NCBI GenBank assembly: GCA_002811645.1
Contig: PDIP01000126.1
Span: forward strand, 1-21,532
Direction: 5' to 3'
Origin: Corallochytrium limacisporum
Lineage: Eukaryota > Opisthokonta
DNA: 21,532 nucleotides
Shown one piece after another: positions 1 through 10,480 of this stretch. Positions within the stretch are counted from its first letter, which is position 1. Each line of letters starts with the position of its first letter. Both the position numbers and the translations under genes were made by a program. The notes under the pieces were generated by a model. That model searched no databases and was not told where the DNA came from. It was given only the letters and a program-made list of their open reading frames with translations.

Positions 1-676
1 AACCTCCATGGAACTCAGCACAGGCAGTGACAACATCCTTTCCAGAGGTAGGGTGAGTCAGGACTTCGATACCAAAGGTTCCGTCATAGTTTTGGAAATA
101 GCGTAGCTGATCCATCTCGACATTTAAATGTTGTTGGCGGCACCAAATTTTGTCCTTCTTTGGATTCCACAGCATGAAGGGGTTGGCAGGGCCTTTTGTA
201 CCTTCACATCCTGTGCCGACAACCTGGCCAAAGAAGTCGCAAAACTGGCGTGAGTACCTTTCTTCGTCTTGGGCAAATGTGAATTTATATGAACCACCAA
301 CACCTTCACCTGAGAGCTTCACAATCCACTGGCCCTTTTTGTCCTCGAAGATCTGCACTGGGCCGACATCATCAGTGTTAGTTATCTTACCTAGAGTAGG
401 GCTTACGGTAGACTTTGATTCCCATAGGGAATAGGCCCGTGCAAGCCAGTCGTTGGGATTGTTGAAGGAGTCCGTGCCGGAAACTGCTTGACCATTGACT
501 TTGAAATAACAAGGGCTGCAGAAAGTCTCAAAAGGGGATTCATTGAACTCACAACTCTTTCCAGCTTCAACCCAGAAGCGATTAGCCCCCGAACCGGTAA
601 TAGTGGCCTCATTGAAGACTAAATCTGCCTTGACAGATGCAGTAACAAATAGCAAAATTGTAACAAGAAACTTCAT
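1..676 (-). CDS. Secreted cysteine-containing protein of unknown family, C-terminus cut by window edge
   Basis: The minus-strand frame is open from an ATG at 676-674 to the window edge, giving 225 residues with no stop. Residues 1-17 form a clear signal peptide: Lys2, then a hydrophobic core, then a small-residue site before Asp18. The visible mature part has seven cysteines (42, 53, 56, 146, 157, 179, 219), including a CSPC pair at 53-56, and is rich in aromatic residues (for example around Trp35, Trp77, Trp85, Trp117). I see no catalytic motif or further membrane segment and do not recognise the family. A secreted, disulfide-bonded protein is inferred. The odd cysteine count could reflect the missing C-terminus. 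The start is supported by the signal peptide and by a TATA box 93 bases upstream. No intron is needed in the visible part. I am confident that it is a gene but not of its function. Confidence 0.85.
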   Translation of the reverse strand, partial: MKFLVTILLFVTASVKADLVFNEATITGSGANRFWVEAGKSCEFNESPFETFCSPCYFKVNGQAVSGTDSFNNPNDWLARAYSLWESKSTVSPTLGKITNTDDVGPVQIFEDKKGQWIVKLSGEGVGGSYKFTFAQDEERYSRQFCDFFGQVVGTGCEGTKGPANPFMLWNPKKDKIWCRQQHLNVEMDQLRYFQNYDGTFGIEVLTHPTSGKDVVTACAEFHGG

Positions 677-761
677 TGGTACGTAGATTGCGTGTCACAA
701 GTTGATATCTGTACACTTGGTTGTGTGTTGCTCAGTCCTCAAGAGTATGAGAGCTGCAGTA

Positions 762-769
762 CTTAAATA
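762..769 (-). promoter_or_regulatory. TATA box of the secreted protein gene at 1-676
   Basis: The minus strand reads TATTTAAG here, and its first base is 93 bases upstream of the ATG at 676. Three other genes in the window have a similar box at 93-103 bases. With a TATA-to-start distance of about 30 bases, the 5' leader would be about 60 bases. Confidence 0.65.
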
Positions 770-770
770 C

Positions 771-3066
771 CTTGTCGCCAATGCCGGATGATGATGCTGT
801 GAACAGTCTCAAATGGGTGCCACCAGCGACCGATGTTACTAAGCATCAGGTGACCACAAACCCTCTGTAACATGCCAAATGAGGTACCGTCAGCAGCTGA
901 TGTTGAAGACATTGATTTACAGACATCACTTTTGGCCAGACAAAGCTTATTTCTACTTTTCCGTGCAATTTATTGGTACAGTGTAATGTGACTAACTCTG
1001 TGACATGGCCTGGTATGGTCTAGCTCCGTATGCCCCTTCTATTCCTGTATGAGACAGTGTTCTTCATGTGAGACAACTATACCATCCTCATATCATTTGC
1101 CTGTTAGTTGTTCGCAATCTGCCAGTCCGGTGAGAGACTTAGCCCCTCTGTCTGGCCTCTCTCATCCGCTTTGCAGAGATGAATTTGGAAAGGACGGTGC
1201 CCATAATGTCATGGGTTCTTCGCTGTTCCTCCAAGGGGGCGGGGGGGACTCTCCGGGCATAGCCGCAAGCTACGTCATTTGCGTCAGCACGCAACCAACA
1301 ACCAAGAATGGAAGGGGACCAGGCGTGGCTGGACAAACCTAAGCACAGGCGATTCGAGTCACCCACGTCCGTAATACCCCAGAGAGTAAAGTGTTAGTCC
1401 TTGTATTTTTTTGTCCTTGTAACTTTTTGTCTACCTATTCTCTTTCTAGAGGGGAAAATGGCAGGAGATATTTTTTTGGGGACGACGTCTACGCCTTCTT
1501 ATTCCGCCAACACATTTGTCTGTGGAATCAAGGTAGTGGGGGAGGAAGACTTCAGGGTGCTCTCAGCACATGGTGGTGGTCTCGGGTGATCTTCCCTTTT
1601 TGCTGTCATTTTCTATGACGTTTCTCTCAAACTGTTGAGGAGCACTTTGACAACACTATGCCATATGGAGGTCACTTTGTGGTTTCTCTCAAAGTCCGGC
1701 AGGTGGGGAACACGACGGGGGTGGCGAAGTGTGTCAGTCAAAAATTGCACTGCCAGGAAAAATTGACAGTTGTGAAAGCGAAGAGGGATCGCATCGAGCT
1801 TCCAGCTACATCCTCTGCGAAGGTACAATGTGATACTATTGCATTACATTCAGTTGATTCCTGGCCGCATCTTCATTACCTCTCATATCTCCAAAGTTTT
1901 CCAAACAACACACATTTGGTACACTGAATGTACGCAACGGTACGGAGATCGCAGGCTATTAATGTTGGGCATTATACTACGCTGGCTGTTTCCGGGGGGC
2001 CAATCGTAAGATTCTCCGGGGATGGCGTCCCCCAGAGATGCAACCTTCCGTCAACAGGAAACGAAGAACTATTGAATACACAAAGAAAGCGGTAAGGCAT
2101 GTGGATCAATTTTGGGCCCGTGCTTTGTCCCGGTGTGCGAAGCTTCCACATAGGATGCGAGGAGGAGGAATCCGGTCCTCCTCACCTTCAGAAAAAATTC
2201 CACTGTGTCGTCTGATGACGTACGATATCTCCGGTGCAAACCGCGGCGCAAGTCACTTGTACAATATTGGCTAGGACATGGGTTGAAGAACAGTGTGGAT
2301 GGGACGGCTGTCGATCGCAGACCAGCCGCGGTCCTTCTGCATCATACATGCTATACTGCCCGCAAAGGCGGAAACAAAGGAGCCAAAGCGGGCCAAGGGT
2401 ATGCTCCATTCGGAAATGTGACGAGCAAAGTGTGCTCAGCAAGCGGAAAGTTAGGGGATAGGGTTACGGAGATCCGCACCCCTTATGACCGACGCGTAAT
2501 GTAAGGAAGTCGGGAGATGACGGAAGTCTAAGAAAGAATTTACGAGAGGAATAAAACTTTGGGTACTGTCGGGTTCCAAGGTGATAGCGCAAGTTCTCAA
2601 ACACCGACAGATGGGTAATTTGAATGTGTCATGGGGATTCTTAGTGATCAGGATATGGAGGAACGGAACCGGGGGTCGATAGAAGTTGCAGTATATGGAG
2701 TCGTGTCCACTGGTATGCCAACCTTCCTAAACGTGTGGTGGAACATACCACCGCGGGATGAATTCGCGAAAATGAGTGCTCTATGCGGAACGGCAAAGAA
2801 ACAAATAAAAGTGCTCCTGAAATTTCGGTAAGGAAGGTAGTTCCCCTATTTCCTGATTCTGGACCAAGTGGGGAGTTCGGTGCTCCAGTGCCTAAAAACC
2901 CATGAGTCGGGTCCGCGCCTATGACCTTCTTTGATCTGATTGATCGATTAGAAACAAAACACCACACCACTTATATGCACAAGGAGGGATGAGGACAGCC
3001 CAAAATTCCCTTAACTCCCTCTGCCCCTTCCGGTTCCGCTGCCTCTGCCTTCGTGTGATGATTGAT
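771..3066. other. Intergenic DNA without a supported gene
   Basis: All frames here are short, have mixed composition and mostly lack an ATG start. A G-rich stretch lies at 1235-1247 (five G, C, seven G). I found no tRNA, repeat array or TATA box followed at about 95 bases by a credible reading frame. Confidence 0.5.
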
Positions 3067-3390
3067 TTAGCGCAGTGGCCATATTTCACTAGCACTGGTT
3101 TGAACCAAACAGTGCAGACCAAGGAGGTAATCAAAATCCAAAACCACCGCAGTGTTCATGTTATCGTGTTCACAGTAGATAGCATTTCTGCAGTCAAACT
3201 CCGTGGTATAAGTGAAAGATCTCAACGATGAGAAGATCTCTCCTTCCAACGAGGACGCGCTAATGTCGGCCTCGATCGTTTGGAGGTCAAAGTGAAACCT
3301 GACACCAGTACAAACGACGATAGCTTCTTGTTCACCAACATCGCTACTTTCAAGGTGCCAATCAATAAACATCGATGAATCGGTAAGCAT
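3067..3390 (-). CDS. Possible small acidic protein, 107 residues, unknown
   Basis: From an ATG at 3390 the minus strand encodes 107 residues, rich in Glu, Asp, Ser and hydrophobic residues and with protein-like composition. No signal peptide, membrane segment or known motif is visible. A weak TATA-like TATATGA lies about 109 bases upstream (3493-3499), a little beyond the 93-103 spacing of the firm genes. Against it, at least two ATGs lie upstream in other frames, and the overlapping frame from an ATG at 3419 is also open for 65 residues. It could be a real small gene, an exon or chance. Confidence 0.22.
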   Translation of the reverse strand: MLTDSSMFIDWHLESSDVGEQEAIVVCTGVRFHFDLQTIEADISASSLEGEIFSSLRSFTYTTEFDCRNAIYCEHDNMNTAVVLDFDYLLGLHCLVQTSASEIWPLR

Positions 3391-3782
3391 CTCAAAGATG
3401 GCATTTGATTTCTGACCATGCTGCGCGCGCAAGTGGTGTAAACGTCATTATATCGCGTGGTTTAGATTGTAAAGACAGTTACGGCCCATGAGTCATATAC
3501 TGCTTTGGCACTACAGTAGCCGTCCGATCTGTCAGGCGAGTGCGGGGCATTGCATAAAATGCTTAGACATCGCCTGTATTGTTGATCAAGCTGCGTATGC
3601 GCTCCCAGTAGTCGTCCATGGCACAGCTTTGCCTTGAGCAGCGCTGATAATTTGTTCGCTGGGGATCTCCTTGCCTCGTTCCGCACCTTAAACCCAAGCT
3701 CCCCCACTCCCCAGTTGGAACAAGGGTGTGCAAACTACCAACTTTTCTGCTGAACGGAGCAATTTGGGCACTCGAGCCCGGA

Positions 3783-3800
3783 AACGCCAGATCTGGCGTT
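3783..3800. repeat. Perfect 18-bp palindrome
   Basis: The sequence AACGCCAGATCTGGCGTT is identical to its reverse complement, centred between 3791 and 3792. It lies in intergenic DNA about 500 bases before the TATA box of the gene at 4412. Such a site could bind a dimeric protein, but nothing here shows that. Confidence 0.6.
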
Positions 3801-4308
3801 GGGTGGTGCAGGCCGCGAATAAGGATTTGGGCGCATAAAGACTCGTTTTGTACGCTGCCCGGTCTCGAAATGGCAAGAAAACTTTGGGGGGTTAGGGGCT
3901 TGAGGTCGATGAACGGTGTGGAATCTCTTCCATGAAGGAATTGCCAATTTGAATATAAGGCAAAGGGCGGGGTATCCGACGTTTTGCATACGTACGGGTT
4001 CGGTTGCTTTCAAAATACGACACAAGGGCCAATGCGAAACTGATGCTGTCCGTGCCGGGCGGGGGAAGGTTGTCTTTGTTCGGGTCATCATGTGGAAAAG
4101 AGGCTTGTATTCCAAGAGTCATGTGCCGGTCTTGTGAGCAGGTGTGCAAATTAGCTGACAGAGCCCACCTTTCATCCCCTGCGGAGAAATAGTCTATTCC
4201 AGCGGATGGCCTGTCAATCTAGCAATTAAAATGATATCGTTTGAGTCCGCAGCGGACGTTTTGATGTAGGCAGCACCTGTGTTTCGCACGGGTTAACTGC
4301 CGGACAGC

Positions 4309-4316
4309 TATATAAG
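4309..4316 (+). promoter_or_regulatory. TATA box of the duplicated-domain gene at 4412
   Basis: TATATAAG begins 103 bases before the ATG at 4412. An earlier ATG at 4349 is only 40 bases away and its frame stops after ten codons, so the spacing supports 4412 as the start. Confidence 0.65.
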
Positions 4317-4411
4317 TCGACGGTACCATCACTAGTTTCTACCACATCATGTGGACAGCAAACTCTTCATCACCCTCGTAAAGCACTTTAATAGTATTGT
4401 GACACTCCACT

Positions 4412-5407
4412 ATGCCGAGCACCGCCGGAGTTATGCCTGTTGGAGGCGTCGCTGCTCACGGTGAGATTACAGGATCCGTCCGTATTGTCAACTTCCAAGA
4501 CCAAGATCTCGCTGTAAGCACAACGGCTTTTGCTGCCAAACATCTGTTTCAAAAGAACACCTTTAATAGCAACCACGAAACCACAGCAATTCAGCACCAA
4601 ACGCTGACCTTGTACGTTGATGGTGACGAAGAGCACTGCTCTGAGGCAGCGTGTCAGACGCTAACCATCGGAGATAGCGATTTCAATGTCTGTTTTTGGT
4701 GGGAAGGCATCTTGCAGAATTGTATTCCACACATTGCATCTGGAAACTACGAGCCCCTACAAAGTGGTGTCACTGCGTTGTCTACTTGGTTTGGCGATGC
4801 GAACTCATACCAATCGGTCGCCATTTGGACTTGCACTACAGATGCATTCAAGCAAAATAATCATGCATGCCCTGGCCAGAGCCCTAAAGACACCTGGGAA
4901 ATCAAAGGCGATTTGGATTTCACGTACTCCGAGCTGATGTTTCTAAATGACCTGGACCAAGACTTGACATTCTCCTGGGATGATCCGTCAAGACCCACGG
5001 TATTCCTACCGGATTGGGCATCCGCCACCACCGATGGGGTCCTCAGAGTACCTGCTGGTACGAAGTCACAGGTGTTTGGAGTTAAACAGATCACAAGTGG
5101 CTGCCACGTCTATGAGGACCTGCAAATGAAATGGCCCACTGGAAAGGGTCAGATCGTGAATTTGTTTGGTGGCAACCTGTCCGAAAATAGATGTGAAGTT
5201 ACGGTCCATCAAAACACCTCCTTGCGCTCCAACTTCAACACGGATAAGATCGTTCTAGTTTGGAGTGATGCGATTTCGAGTAAAAATGCAACGCCGAGGG
5301 TCGCAATTGCGGTTTGCGCCTTCGACACCTGGGAGCAACTGAAAGGAGTTACTTGCCCTGGTATCCCTGCCGACCAGGTTGCTGGCTATGTGATCAGCAA
5401 CTACTAA
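4412..5407 (+). CDS. 331-residue protein with two tandem copies of an unrecognised domain
   Basis: The frame is intact from ATG 4412 to TAA 5407, with an in-frame TGA just upstream. Two halves share landmarks in the same order. The first half has NFQDQDL (27-33), then VAIWTC (136-141), then CPG (153-155). The second has NDLDQDL (179-185), then VAIAVC (297-302), then CPG (315-317). Each half is about 125-135 residues and looks beta-rich, with regular Thr, Val and aromatic alternation, so an ancient internal duplication is likely. Cysteines at 76, 81, 94, 104, 141, 153, 231, 261, 302 and 315 suggest disulfides, yet no signal peptide follows Met1. A 42-base intron (4378-4419) joining an upstream ATG at 4349 would keep frame but would not create a signal peptide either. 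I do not recognise the family; a two-domain beta-sandwich binding protein is only a guess. Confidence 0.9.
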   Translation: MPSTAGVMPVGGVAAHGEITGSVRIVNFQDQDLAVSTTAFAAKHLFQKNTFNSNHETTAIQHQTLTLYVDGDEEHCSEAACQTLTIGDSDFNVCFWWEGILQNCIPHIASGNYEPLQSGVTALSTWFGDANSYQSVAIWTCTTDAFKQNNHACPGQSPKDTWEIKGDLDFTYSELMFLNDLDQDLTFSWDDPSRPTVFLPDWASATTDGVLRVPAGTKSQVFGVKQITSGCHVYEDLQMKWPTGKGQIVNLFGGNLSENRCEVTVHQNTSLRSNFNTDKIVLVWSDAISSKNATPRVAIAVCAFDTWEQLKGVTCPGIPADQVAGYVISNY

Positions 5408-6022
5408 ACACGCTGGAGTGCTCACGTCAAAGGCAGTTCCCGCACCACTATGGACAAACCCTTCGCACTCTATGCCAGTGTGTGTGCCCAGGACCAATTT
5501 GTACATTGCTAATAGAGTTATTGTCATTGGGCGCTTTAAGCGTGTGTGGCTAACCCCTGAACATATGACTATTTCTTCTTAGCGCGACACAAATGAGCAT
5601 ACGAGCCGTGTGATGGAACTCAGACTGAGGATCGCCCATGTCAGTGCTTCATGTGACATGCAGAGTGTGGGAGTAAATGAAACTGAGCCCCCGGTATGCC
5701 GTCGTCTCGTAAGCAGTACGAGGAAGATGTGAAGAGAAACGATGAGAACACGGCGATCATTCCTGTACAAAGTCGTCAATCTCCGACGAATAGGAGGGTC
5801 AGCTCGTATTCATGACCTCAGAGCCACACAATACGTTGCGGCCAGGCGGAGAGCAACAAGGCCTAAGATTGCTGATGACGCTCGTGCTTGGATCCCACTT
5901 TGTGCAGAAAGATCAACTGCATAGTGAGCTATGGGGCATGAGAAAAACAACGAAGAACAACCTGGAACCGGGTTCCAAGTATTTAGCTGTCTTGAGAATT
6001 AAGGTTGTTGATGTTGTGGGAG
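5408..6022. other. Intergenic DNA downstream of the duplicated-domain gene
   Basis: No frame with convincing protein composition is seen. This stretch holds the 3' flank of the gene ending at 5407 and the left side of the ambiguous minus-strand region beginning at 6023. Confidence 0.4.
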
Positions 6023-6434
6023 CTATGCACGTATGAAGGACTTTGGAACACGAATGGCATCTGTAGAATGTCCTACTGGTACTATATCTAGTATAGTATC
6101 CTCCACCGTGTGGTGAAAGCGACGTTTGGCATCTCTAGCTTTGCTGGGAGGACTTAGTGCTGGAGATACCACACTGCTATTTTGTTGATCCCACAGTCTG
6201 CCGCCCACGACAACTTGTGTGGAGTGTTGGGAAAGAAGGGACTGATGCCATTGACGTACCACCTGCATTGCCTGATGTATAGGTTTCGTTCCAGACCATC
6301 GTTTGAGCACGATCATCCGGGCAGGGAATACTTACTTGCTTCCATTGCGGGATGTTCCCATTTGAATTTGCTCCTGGGACGTTTGCAGTGAAGCCTCCAG
6401 GGAGCGAATATGGAGAGTCATAGTGGGGTAGCAT
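6023..6434 (-). CDS. Possible two-exon gene or decayed gene, unknown product
   Basis: Two adjacent minus-strand frames look protein-like and can be joined by one putative intron. The first (ATG at 6434, open upstream to a stop at about 6490) runs 33 codons to CAA at 6336 and is rich in Gly, Pro, Asn and Tyr. It is followed directly by GTAAGTAT, a near-perfect 5' splice site. Cutting at CAG ending 6272 removes 64 bases and enters, in frame, a second stretch from 6271 that continues to TAG at 6023. Alternative acceptors lie 6 and 21 bases further on, in the same phase. More protein-like fragments in shifted frames continue upstream to about 6853. No TATA box at the usual spacing is seen. The region may be a spliced gene missing its 5' exons, or a decayed gene or mobile element. 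No family is recognised. Confidence 0.25.
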
Positions 6435-6490
6435 ATGGATGCCCTTGCGTTGAAGTACATCAGATCGTACACACTCCGTCCATACCGGTT

Positions 6491-7544
6491 AGGATCAAGA
6501 AGTGACCAAGCAGCATCAAACCACAAGCATCTGAGCGCAGAGTTCCCTGTTAGGGAACCAATTCAGTGCTCCCAACACATCTTTTCCTCATCGTTGTCCC
6601 AAGAGGATCCACTGAGAGACTAACGGAATTGTTTACTTTCATGTCTTCGTCCCGAGCACTGAGGTGGAAGTTCCGGACCATATCTACAGCCCGGTTGGCT
6701 GCCTCCCCAGAGGCAGGGGATGGAGGGAGATGCTGAGTGCTCAGGATGTACACCGATCGCATGACCAGCTATACGTGCACGGAAGGACAATGCGCCTGGC
6801 TTTTGAAAGCATATAGCCCAATTCCTAAGTTTCAGCAAACCGTTTACTGCCATCTGTCAGCAATAAAGAACACCACAAGTGGTGGGGATCGGAAGATGCA
6901 TCACATCCACATCCTCCAATACATCCTTTCTACTTGGAGCATATGTGATGCATGATGGGTCCCAGCGATCGAAGTACATTTAAGCACAACGTGTGAGAGA
7001 GCAGCTGCGATGTTTGACAAGGTGCTTAGGCTTGCGCTCTGTGATGTGTTGATTGTAGTACTCTCTGTAGGGTAGAACGCTATGCTGTACGTTGAGGATA
7101 AGAAACCAACAACTGACGGAATGTCGGTGGTTGAATCGGAAAAAGGGATGAGGAGATCTGCCCAAAACAGAGGACGCGGCTCTGTACCTAATGCGAGGAT
7201 TGTTTCTTAAAATTGCTTGGATGGGGCCCTCACAGGAACTGCCGACCAGTGCCCATGGATCCCACGTTCAGTATACATTGTTTACAGGTTATGACAAGCT
7301 TAGGCGCAAGAGATGGGTAAATTGATAGTGAAACAGATGGTAAATGATGTCATCGTGAATCCCGGTGCCTACCTTAGTAGCGTAGTCACCCGTCAGCACC
7401 TTCGCGAAAACCCCGCAGCAAATTATCCCAAAGGCCCGTCGTTGCCTCTAAGAATCTCTATATTATGATGGGACACCAGAGCATTTAGGCCCCCCCCCAC
7501 TCCCATCTCTCGAGATTTGTTTCCTTCCCAATTCCCCCAAAACC

Positions 7545-7546
<2 letters not shown>
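6491..7546 (-). other. Intergenic or decayed coding DNA
   Basis: Up to about 6853 the minus strand carries short, protein-like, mutually frameshifted pieces, for example 6620-6853 starting at an ATG and 6550-6762. They may belong with the ambiguous gene at 6023-6434. From 6860 to 7546 I see nothing coding. A tract of about nine C lies at 7490-7498. Confidence 0.3.

Positions 7547-7576
<30 letters not shown>
7547..7576 (+). repeat. (CT)15 dinucleotide microsatellite
   Basis: Thirty uninterrupted bases of CT lie inside a longer pyrimidine-rich stretch of about 7520-7610. Overlapping frames here encode only Leu-Ser or Arg-Glu runs and are not genes. Confidence 0.95.
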
Positions 7577-7579
<3 letters not shown>

Positions 7580-8412
7580 CCTCCCTCATACCCTTCCCCT
7601 CCTGCGGCGACCGCCTCTTTGTTCTTACGGCTAGTGCTCCGTGTGCTTACTCGCAGATTGCCTGTGACCATTTTTGGTACAAGTACCGACACGCACGGAA
7701 TGCTGATAGTTAATGTATGACTTTTTTACGCACGGGGCCGGGGCTCTGGTTCCCCGCCTTCCTTCTAACTGTCCCTTGGAATTGTTCTATGGGAAAGTTT
7801 GAATCGCGAAGAAGTTCTGCAATAGAACTATCATACATAAAGGGAAAGTAGATCAAGGTGACCGGTGGTTGCGGTCCTATGTAGTGGCGACAACATGGAC
7901 CGCTCGTGTGTGTTGGTTGCACCCACCCAAGCGCCCACCCACATTGGTTCAGCGAGAGAAATTTGTTCACACTAGATGGGAGATCGAATGCACATAAACG
8001 ACAGCCGCCACCAGGGATTTAACTACCCAGCGTTCTCCCGAACCTGAGCAGGATGTCCGGGACCACTAAGTGACCCCCGGATGAATCCTTCCAGACCCCT
8101 CAATTGATGCTATCAGAGTAGGAAGCATGGCTGGCAGAGGGTTCTTCTTGTGTATGCGTCCTTGTTGTATATGAATGAAGAATGAACAGCCATTGGGTAA
8201 CATCTGTGTGGACTGTTTTCTTGCAACTACTGCTTCCTCCGATATATTGCGAGATGTCTAAACTGCACACTTGTGCGCACCGCCTACGTCCCCGGTCGGT
8301 AAAGTACGATGTATATGATTCTCATCATTTCTCACTCCAATACAGAGCGAAGACCGACGTGTGTGTGTTCCTTGCAAAGAAGGAATGAAATGTCTTGTCG
8401 GTGAACGCGGGA
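7577..8412. other. Intergenic DNA without a supported gene
   Basis: No frame here has convincing start, composition and promoter. A minus-strand stretch around 8000-8090 has weak tRNA-like box sequences but does not fold as a tRNA. Confidence 0.4.
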
Positions 8413-8590
8413 ACACACACTCACACTCACACACCCAGAAACACACACTCACACACACTCACGCACTCACACACACTCACGCACTCACGCACACTCACAC
8501 TCACACACACTCACACTCACACTCACACTCACACTCACACTCACACTCACACTCACACTCACACTCACACTCACTCACGCACACGCACAG
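8413..8590 (+). repeat. CA-rich compound microsatellite with (ACTCAC)n core
   Basis: About 178 bases consist of CAC, ACTCAC and CGCAC units. The core at about 8511-8573 is a nearly pure hexamer array. Left of it the array is interrupted by CAGAA and CGCACT variants. Two overlapping forward frames read through it as Thr-His or Ser-His repeats, which is a by-product of the repeat and not evidence for a protein. Confidence 0.95.
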
Positions 8591-10387
8591 CCCGACGGGC
8601 AAGGAAGGTAGGCGTAGGGGGGAGAGAAGAGGGAGGGGCTGCGCTGATATGTTCGGCCGCCCAGCCCCGGCTTGCTTTGTGGGGTTTTAAGCCACTTTTT
8701 TCTTTCTCCTTTGCTTTTCTTCAGTATTGAGAATTGCGGCCAAAATGCGTTGCTATTATGGGACGGTGTTGTGCTGGGGCCTTTGTCTTACCGTTTGGTG
8801 GGAGGTACCTCTTTCAATTTTGCATAGGCTCTGTACTGAAGTGGGACACTTCGTCGCGCACAGTGGGGGCTGAGAGGTATATCACGGCAGCCATCACCGA
8901 CAGGTTCAGCTGGGTGTGCGGGGGTGGGGAAGAGCAAAAAGCGCGGGAGGGTGTGCCCGCCAGAGTGAAACAAAGGGCGAGAAGGGGGAGGGAAAGGAAC
9001 GCGGGCAAGTCCAAAGGCAATCATCTCAGCTAGCATGTGTCGCTCGTATCACGGGCCATATAAAAACATACATTGGAAGGCTACGTTAGGTTCGGGGTAT
9101 GCAGGTGAGGAGTCGAAATTTTGCGTGGGGAGGAGGGGAAGAGTGTCGTTTGATGGTGTGCGTTGCCGGCGCCTTCGAACACGTGCTGGGTGCATCACAT
9201 TCAGTACCGTGCCGGCAAGAAACGCTTGCGATTCTTCTCTCAACACTGCTAATTGGGTGACATCGTAGATCGCATATTATGTCCCAAGTTGATGGTATAT
9301 CTCTGCATGCATTATGTTGTACTAACGATGAAAATGATGGTTGTGGCTGGGTTCATAAAGCGGATGAGAACCCGAGAGAGCATGTGTGAATAGGAGATCG
9401 CGGATGGGAGACGGAAACTTGATGGAGTTCTTCACCCCACAAAACACCAAGCTCTGCCATCAGCCGTCCAACCATGTGTGCATGTACATGCACGGCTCTC
9501 TTGGTGAAGGCAGGAAAGAAAGTCTGGAGGACAACAGAGGTACAGCGGGAAAGTGGACACCACATACATAAAATTCGAAACAAAACGTAGGGACCAATTC
9601 AACAGCGCGTCCGAACACGAAAAAGTACCACATGATGTGCTGATGAATGATGAACACCGGCCGGCAGGTGCTGAGAAAGCTGGCGGGCCATGGGCCCCGT
9701 TCACGACCAATTCAGGTGCACGGGTGGCCGAGGTAGTCGGTTGTTTCCATTCATTCGTTTCAGAATCCTTCCGCGCTCTTGCAGCGGCGCCTTCTGCTTC
9801 GCTCATCGTCTGGGTTCCTCCTGTTCTCTGTCTCGCGGACAGTTCAGCTGTTTCTTCCAACAGTCTGCCACAGCGCGGTACCTTGTGGCAGGTGAAACTT
9901 TATTGTATGTTGTTGTGTAGGATACTTATACGCTATCCATCTGTCCTGTCCACCGCTTTTGATGACGAAGGTACCAAGTACACCATCAGCGATGCTGGTA
10001 CTGTGTTGCTGAGCGAGTTCCCCCGCCGCGTCTGGATGTCCCTATCTGGTCCATACCCTTGACCAAGTGTGAGCTGTGGCGAAGGTGAAGGTTTCTTTGC
10101 TGCTGTGGTTTTGAGAACGAAAGACAGAACAGTGAATGATATATTCTTGCCCGCAAGAGCGATGCTTGAAACGTGTGTGTGGGGGGGGGGTGTGTGCCAT
10201 CATGAGCGAAGGCAGACCTGCCTGGTCAGCTGCACAGCACTGGCCGGGAAGGGGAGGGAAAGGGCGATCGCCTACAACTAATTATGGACGGAGGACCCAA
10301 GGTCTGGAACCACGCGTTTGCGTACTTTGGTCAATTTCCTTTGAACAATGACGTTGTGTGACATAGGCCATTATGTTGATGACTACG
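8591..10387. other. Intergenic DNA with weak coding-like frames
   Basis: A TATAAAAA at 9059-9066 is followed 94 bases later by an ATG (9153) that opens only 35 codons. On the minus strand an ATG at 9806 opens 124 codons to 9432, and a TATAAG lies about 127 bases upstream. A plus-strand frame over the same bases is open too, but without an ATG. None is convincing. Ten consecutive G lie at 10181-10190. Confidence 0.35.
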
Positions 10388-10396
10388 TATTTAAAA
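10388..10396 (+). promoter_or_regulatory. TATA box of the small membrane protein gene at 10481
   Basis: TATTTAAAA begins 93 bases before the ATG at 10481, the same distance as at the gene at 1-676. Confidence 0.65.
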
Positions 10397-10480
10397 TCAT
10401 GAATATGTGCTGACAAATCGTCTTGCCAGTTGTGACCAAGACTCTGATCTTTCACTCTGTTCTCAAAGCAACCCAACGCC

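Noticed and set aside
4349-4419. Alternative first exon with a 42-base intron for the duplicated-domain gene
   Set aside because: It keeps frame but gives no signal peptide, puts the ATG only 40 bases from the TATA box, and the acceptor lacks a pyrimidine tract.
7995-8090. Weak tRNA-like A and B box resemblance on the minus strand
   Set aside because: The B box lacks the key C, and the acceptor, anticodon and T stems do not pair.
8395-8730. Histidine-repeat protein
   Set aside because: The histidines come from the CA microsatellite and appear in more than one frame; no independent coding signal.
9432-9806. A 124-codon minus-strand frame from ATG 9806 with a TATAAG about 127 bases upstream
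   Set aside because: The spacing is outside the 93-103 range, the second half is hydrophobic and Cys-rich without a motif, and the opposite strand is equally open.
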